The notes under the pieces are model-generated. The model saw only the letters and a list, made by a program, of their open reading frames with translations, was not told the origin of the DNA and made no database searches. Positions 60,026 through 64,000 of a stretch of DNA of 64,000 bases are shown piece after piece. The stretch is from Rhizobium jaguaris (GTDB lineage: Bacteria > Pseudomonadota > Alphaproteobacteria > Rhizobiales > Rhizobiaceae). The position numbers were made by a program, and so were the translations under genes. Each line of letters opens with the position of its first letter. Within the stretch, counting starts at the first letter, position 1. The stretch is from contig NZ_CP032695.1 of assembly GCF_003627755.1 (NCBI RefSeq), positions 2,232,001 through 2,296,000 on the forward strand, given 5' to 3'.

Positions 60026-61258
60026 ATGGGAATGAAACTTTCATTGACCGGCGCAAGCACCGCGATTGCCTTGCTGCTTTCGAACCAGGCTTTTGCACAG
60101 ACGGCCGAGGTCATGCACTACTGGACAAGCGGCAGTGAAGCAGCTGCGATCAAGGTCATCGCCGATGACGTCGCCAAGAAGGGCGGAACGTGGAAGGACA
60201 GCCCGGTCACCGGTTATGAAGCTGCCCGCGCCGCCGTTCTCAGTCGTGTTGCCGGTGGCGACGCACCGACCTCGATGGTCGTAGATCTCGGCGAAATCAA
60301 GCCGCTGGTCGACCAAGGCATCCTCGCGCCGATCGACGACATCGCCGCCACCAAGGGCTGGCAGACATTCCTGCCCAAGCTGGTCGTCGACAAAGCAAGC
60401 GTCGACGGTCACCTATACGCCGTTCCGATCGATATCGGCACTGCCAATTGGATGTGGTACTCCACTAAAGTCCTGAACGATGTCGGCGTAAAGCCGCCAG
60501 CAACTTGGGAGGAGTTCTTCGCCGCAGCCGACAAGATCAAGGCAAAGGGATATGTGCCGCTCGCCTTCGGCGGCCAAGCTTGGCAGGAAGCGCTCGTCTT
60601 CCGCTCGATCATGATCGCAACCGGCGGCAACAAGTTTTACACCGACGTCTACACCAAGCATGACGTCGATGTCGCCGGCGGCCCGCTGATGGTGAAGTCC
60701 TTCGAAACCTTCGCCAAGCTGCGCGGCTACGTCGACGATGGCAATGTCAATCGCAATTGGAACGACGCCACGAATATGGTCATCACCGGCAAGGCTGCGA
60801 TGCAGATCATGGGCGACTGGGCTAAGGGCGAATTCCAGGCTGCCGGCCTGACGCCGGGCAAGGACTATGGCTGCGAACTGGCACCGGGCACGAACGGAGT
60901 GCTGAACATCGTCTCCGATACCTTCGTCTTCCCGGTTGGCGACAAGCCCGAACAGGTCGCTGCTCGCAAGCTGCTGGTCGACGTGATGATCGCGCCGGAA
61001 ACGCAGGTTGCCTTCAACGCGATCAAGGGCGCCCTACCGCCGCGCATCGACGTAAACCTCACGAACGCCGATATCTGCACACAGAAGGCTGCCGGGCTGC
61101 TCAAGGATCCCAACGCACTCGCTCCGAACGCCGAGCTTTCCTTCACCAGCGAAACGGTCGGTGCCATCAAGGATCTGGTAACCCAGTTCTGGAGCAACCC
61201 GTCGATGACGCCTGCTGATGCTGCCAAGCAGTATGCTGATATCGTTGCACGGAACTAA
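60026..61258 (+). CDS. Sugar ABC transporter substrate-binding protein (CUT1, glucose/mannose-type)
   Basis: A 410-residue secreted receptor with signal peptide (about 1-24, ending NQAFAQ). Residues AEVMHYWTSGSEAAAIKVIADDVAKKGGTWKDSPVTGYEAARAAVLSRVAGGDAPTS are typical of glucose/mannose-type receptors (GtsA-like), and NWNDATNMVITGKAAMQIMGDWAKGEF and DTFVFPVGDKPEQ follow the family pattern. First gene of a complete operon with two permeases and an ATPase. A hairpin follows its stop. Confidence 0.92.
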   Translation: MGMKLSLTGASTAIALLLSNQAFAQTAEVMHYWTSGSEAAAIKVIADDVAKKGGTWKDSPVTGYEAARAAVLSRVAGGDAPTSMVVDLGEIKPLVDQGILAPIDDIAATKGWQTFLPKLVVDKASVDGHLYAVPIDIGTANWMWYSTKVLNDVGVKPPATWEEFFAAADKIKAKGYVPLAFGGQAWQEALVFRSIMIATGGNKFYTDVYTKHDVDVAGGPLMVKSFETFAKLRGYVDDGNVNRNWNDATNMVITGKAAMQIMGDWAKGEFQAAGLTPGKDYGCELAPGTNGVLNIVSDTFVFPVGDKPEQVAARKLLVDVMIAPETQVAFNAIKGALPPRIDVNLTNADICTQKAAGLLKDPNALAPNAELSFTSETVGAIKDLVTQFWSNPSMTPADAAKQYADIVARN

Positions 61259-61278
61259 GTCCTGCCGCTAGGTGTCTG

Positions 61279-61304
61279 CTGCCCCGGCATGATTGCCGGG
61301 GCAG
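61279..61304. terminator. Intra-operon hairpin after the binding-protein gene
   Basis: CTGCCCCGGCA (61279-61289) and TGCCGGGGCAG (61294-61304) form a perfect 11-bp stem with a TGAT loop, followed by TTTCG. It probably partially terminates or protects the receptor mRNA, so that the receptor is made in excess of the permeases. Confidence 0.8.
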
Positions 61305-61346
61305 TTTCGTAAATGAGTTGCGGTGTCGACGAACGGGGGGCAAGCA

Positions 61347-62213
61347 ATGTTTAGAAAGAACCTGGCGGCCAAGCTGACGCTTGTGCCTAGTGCCGTGGTT
61401 ATCGCCGTGTGCTTCTACGGCACGATCCTCTGGACGTTTTATATTTCGCTCACGCATTCGACGATGCTGCCGAACTATAGGTTCTACGGGTTCGGCCAGT
61501 ATCTGACGCTGCTGTCCATGCCGCGCTGGCACACGGCCTTCGCCAATATGCTGATCTTCGGTAGTCTGTTTATCGCCGGCTCGCTCGTCATTGGCACGAC
61601 GTTGGCTGCGCTTCTCGATCGAAACGTCAAGGCCGAAGGGCTTTTTCGCGTCTTCTTCCTCTATCCGCTTTCCATGTCCTTCGTCGTGACAGGCCTCGCC
61701 TGGCAATGGCTGCTGAACCCGACGACTGGTATTGAAGCCCTCGTGCGCAGCTTCGGCTGGGAAAGCTTTCAGTTCAACTGGCTGGCGAGCCCGGAAAAGG
61801 CGATCTATGCCGTTTCGATCGCCGCCATCTGGCAGTCTTCGGGGCTCGTCATGGCCATCATGCTCGCCGGTCTTCGCGGCGTCGACAGCGACATCTGGCG
61901 CGCCGCAAAGATCGATGGCATCCCCGTCTGGCGCTCCTACATCAGCATCGTGCTGCCCATGCTGCGCCCGCTGATCCTCACCTGCGTCATCCTGTTGGCA
62001 ACCGCCGTGGTCAAGAGCTACGACCTCGTCGTCGCCATGACGGGTGGTGGCCCCGGCATCAGCACCGATGTGCCTGGAAAGTTCGTGGTCGACCTGCTGT
62101 TCCAGCGCGCCAATATCAGCACGGCAGCGGCTGCAGCGATCTTGATGTTGCTGTCGGTGATCTGCGCCCTTTCCCCCTATGTCTATATCGAGCTCAAGAG
62201 GCAGAAGCGATGA
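61347..62213 (+). CDS. Sugar ABC transporter permease (MalF type)
   Basis: A 288-residue membrane protein with six hydrophobic segments and the EAA-type loop RAAKIDGIPVWRSYISIVLPMLRPLIL. The start at 61347 has a GGGGGGC site; an upstream in-frame GTG at 61323 is unlikely. Overlaps the next permease by 4 nt (62210-62213). Confidence 0.92.
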   Translation: MFRKNLAAKLTLVPSAVVIAVCFYGTILWTFYISLTHSTMLPNYRFYGFGQYLTLLSMPRWHTAFANMLIFGSLFIAGSLVIGTTLAALLDRNVKAEGLFRVFFLYPLSMSFVVTGLAWQWLLNPTTGIEALVRSFGWESFQFNWLASPEKAIYAVSIAAIWQSSGLVMAIMLAGLRGVDSDIWRAAKIDGIPVWRSYISIVLPMLRPLILTCVILLATAVVKSYDLVVAMTGGGPGISTDVPGKFVVDLLFQRANISTAAAAAILMLLSVICALSPYVYIELKRQKR

Positions 62214-63121
62214 CTGCGACCCCTCTCGCCCAATCCGAGGCTTCAATTGTCCACATCGTGCCTCACGCAAGCAAGACAAAGCCCGGCCGTGTTCTCCTCT
62301 ATATCATCCTTTCACTCGCGGTAGTCTATTACGCGATCCCGCTGCTGCTGGTGATCTCCACATCGCTGAAGACAGCCGACGAACTGCGCAGCGGCAACAT
62401 CTTCACCCTGCCCCAGAGCCTCAATTTCGACGCCTGGACCAAGGCCTGGCTAACGGCCTGCACGGGTATCGAGTGCAACGGCATTCACGGCAATTTCTGG
62501 AACTCCGTCGAGATTGTCGTGCCCAGCGTCGTCTTCTCGATCCTGTTCGGCGCACTGACCGGCTTCGCGCTGTCGCAGTGGCAGTCGAAACTCAGCCGCG
62601 TGATGCTGCTGTCGCTGATGCTCGGCGCCTTCATTCCCTACCAGGTCATTCTCTATCCGCTCGTCCGGATATTCAGCACTGTCGGCCTTTACGGCACGCT
62701 GCCGGGGATCATCCTGATCCACATCATCTTCGGCCTGCCCTACATGACGCTGCTGTTCTTCAATTTTTACCAGGGCGTATCGCCAGAGCTTTCGAAGGCG
62801 GCGAAGATGGATGGCGCCGGCTTTTTCACGATCTTCTTCGAGATCATGCTGCCGATGTCCGTCAACGTCCTTGTGGTCGCCATCATCATGCAGGCGACCG
62901 GCATCTGGAACGACTTCCTGCTGGGCCTGATCTTCGCCGGGCGAGATCACCTGCCGATCACGGTGCAGCTCAACAATATCGTCAATACAACGACCGGCGT
63001 CAAAGAATACAATGTGAACATGGCCGCGACCTTCCTCACCGCGCTGCCGCCGCTTCTCATCTACATTCTTTCCGGACGCTATTTTGCGCGCGGCCTCGCC
63101 GCCGGCGCGGTGAAGGGCTAA
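62210..63121 (+). CDS. Sugar ABC transporter permease (MalG type)
   Basis: A 303-residue membrane protein with the EAA loop PELSKAAKMDGAGFFTIFFEIMLPMSVNV and YYAIPLLLVISTSLKTADELRSGNIF near the N-terminus (typical of the glucose/mannose-type CUT1 permeases). The ATPase begins 4 bases after its stop. Confidence 0.92.
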   Translation: MTATPLAQSEASIVHIVPHASKTKPGRVLLYIILSLAVVYYAIPLLLVISTSLKTADELRSGNIFTLPQSLNFDAWTKAWLTACTGIECNGIHGNFWNSVEIVVPSVVFSILFGALTGFALSQWQSKLSRVMLLSLMLGAFIPYQVILYPLVRIFSTVGLYGTLPGIILIHIIFGLPYMTLLFFNFYQGVSPELSKAAKMDGAGFFTIFFEIMLPMSVNVLVVAIIMQATGIWNDFLLGLIFAGRDHLPITVQLNNIVNTTTGVKEYNVNMAATFLTALPPLLIYILSGRYFARGLAAGAVKG

Positions 63122-63125
63122 AGCA

Positions 63126-64000
63126 ATGACACAGATTTCCGTTATCGATGCAAACAAGTCCTTCGGGCAGCAGCATATCCTTCGCGATATCAATCTTTCG
63201 ATTGCCAGCGGCGAATTCATTGTCCTCCTCGGCTCTTCCGGCTGCGGAAAGTCGACGCTGCTAAACGTCATCGCCGGGCTCGAAGATCTCGACACCGGCA
63301 AGATTATCGCCGGCGATCAGGATGTAACCAATGTTGATTCCAGCCGCCGCAAGATGTCGATGGTGTTTCAGTCCTACGCGCTCTACCCAACGATGACGGT
63401 GCGCAAGAACCTCGGCTTCGGCCTGCGCGTTAACAAGGTGCCGAAGGCGGAGATCGCCAAGCGCGTCGAATGGGCTGCCAACCTGCTGCAGCTGGCGCCG
63501 CTGCTGGATCGCCGCCCGTCGCAGCTTTCCGGTGGCCAGCGCCAGCGCGTGGCAATCGGCCGGGCGCTGGTGCGCCGCAGCCCGATCTGCCTTTTCGACG
63601 AGCCTTTGTCGAACCTCGATGCCAAGCTACGCACCGAGATGCGACTGGAGATCAAGAAGCTGCATCAGGAGTTGCGCAGCACCATCGTCTACGTCACCCA
63701 CGACCAGATCGAAGCGATGACGCTGGCAACCCGCGTTGCCGTCATGAAGAGCGGCAAGATCGAACAGTATGCGTCGCCGGACGAACTCTATGAGAAGCCC
63801 GAGACCTTGTTCGTCGCCGGCTTCGTCGGCTCGCCGGGCATGAACCTGCTCTCCGCTCGCATCAAGATCGAGGACGGCGAGCCGATGGCCGCCATCGGCG
63901 ATCATCTTCTGCCCATCGACGCCTATCCATTCCGACGCCCGGCCGTCGATGGCCAGGAGATCGTCATCGGCTTTAGACCCGAAGACATCCAGCTAGCCGA
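63126..64000 (+). CDS. Sugar ABC transporter ATP-binding protein (MalK/UgpC type), 3' truncated by window edge
   Basis: The reading frame opens at ATG 63126 and runs to the end of the window (291 codons visible) without a stop. Walker A GSSGCGKST is at residues 36-44, Q-loop VFQSYALYPTMTV follows, then signature LSGGQRQRVAIGRAL (about 134-148), Walker B LCLFDEPLSNLDAKL-like (ICLFDEPLSNLDAKL) and the switch YVTHDQIEAMTL. The C-terminal regulatory beta-domain (from about 240: GSPGMNLLSARI, IGFRPEDIQLA) shows that it is a MalK/UgpC-type protein. It could also serve the ATPase-less sugar operon at 46076-49886. Confidence 0.93.
   Translation, partial: MTQISVIDANKSFGQQHILRDINLSIASGEFIVLLGSSGCGKSTLLNVIAGLEDLDTGKIIAGDQDVTNVDSSRRKMSMVFQSYALYPTMTVRKNLGFGLRVNKVPKAEIAKRVEWAANLLQLAPLLDRRPSQLSGGQRQRVAIGRALVRRSPICLFDEPLSNLDAKLRTEMRLEIKKLHQELRSTIVYVTHDQIEAMTLATRVAVMKSGKIEQYASPDELYEKPETLFVAGFVGSPGMNLLSARIKIEDGEPMAAIGDHLLPIDAYPFRRPAVDGQEIVIGFRPEDIQLA

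Noticed and set aside
61167..62279. 370-codon minus-strand frame opposite the CUT1 permease
   Set aside because: Antisense shadow of a clear permease.
1..64000. CRISPR arrays, prophage genes, integrases, rRNA genes, replication origin
   Set aside because: No regularly spaced repeats, structural phage genes, tyrosine or serine integrases, rRNA signatures or repABC-like genes were seen anywhere.

Overview
The window looks like a chromosomal or chromid segment of a Rhizobium-type alphaproteobacterium. The signs are a GC-rich coding style, an extreme density of ABC uptake systems each with its own local regulator, very frequent 4-nt ATGA stop/start overlaps, and an intergenic palindromic repeat of a type I recognise from Rhizobium genomes. 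Both window edges cut genes: an amino-acid-type binding protein on the left and a MalK/UgpC-type ATPase on the right.

Layout. 1-5.6 kb: a polar-amino-acid ABC system without a visible ATPase, interleaved with a polysaccharide-deacetylase-like hydrolase, two SDRs and an IclR regulator. 5.7-8.4 kb: LysR / YdbC-like aldo-keto reductase pair and a HAD phosphatase. 8.4-16.3 kb: LacI regulator, PhyH-type dioxygenase, SDR and a ribose-type ABC transporter whose tandem ATPase is split into two overlapping genes. 16.6-23.7 kb: lactonase, ROK regulator and a five-gene operon (BadF-type sugar kinase, permease, ATPase, binding protein, SIS protein) that I read as an amino-sugar or fructosyl-amine catabolic unit. 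23.9-25.3 kb: GST/TetR divergon. 25.6-30.2 kb: CHASE2 adenylate cyclase and a FecR-domain protein separated by an IS110-family element. 30.4-32.2 kb: queC-queD-queE for 7-deazaguanine synthesis. 32.3-37.5 kb: a double winged-helix protein, small genes and a 1131-residue membrane/receptor-like protein. 37.7-43.2 kb: a fossil fragment of lhgO, a perfect 38-bp palindrome, an MFS-PlsC-AMP ligase fusion, and a YiaA/PspA membrane-stress operon facing a TetR gene. 43.3-49.9 kb: CYTH-CHAD protein, a decayed tRNA-Sec, and a GntR-controlled sugar ABC operon with a PfkB kinase. 49.9-57.2 kb: TetR-controlled RND efflux operon plus a lipoprotein hydrolase. 57.2-59.5 kb: SoxR gene facing an SDR and a divergent QueA paralogue. 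60.0-64.0 kb: a complete CUT1 sugar ABC operon as far as the window edge.

Most important observation: the non-coding 5' part of the IS110 element (about 28,801-29,006) encodes what reads as a bridge RNA. Two internal loops carry short guides that match, respectively, the genomic target halves flanking the insertion and the element's own two ends, around a CT core dinucleotide. The target is the loop of a rhizobial palindromic repeat, now cut in two by the element. The other items that deserve follow-up are the 1131-residue receptor-like membrane protein, the amino-sugar/Amadori operon, the SoxR-linked QueA paralogue, the split ATPase and the decayed tRNA-Sec. All functions are inferred from sequence patterns alone.
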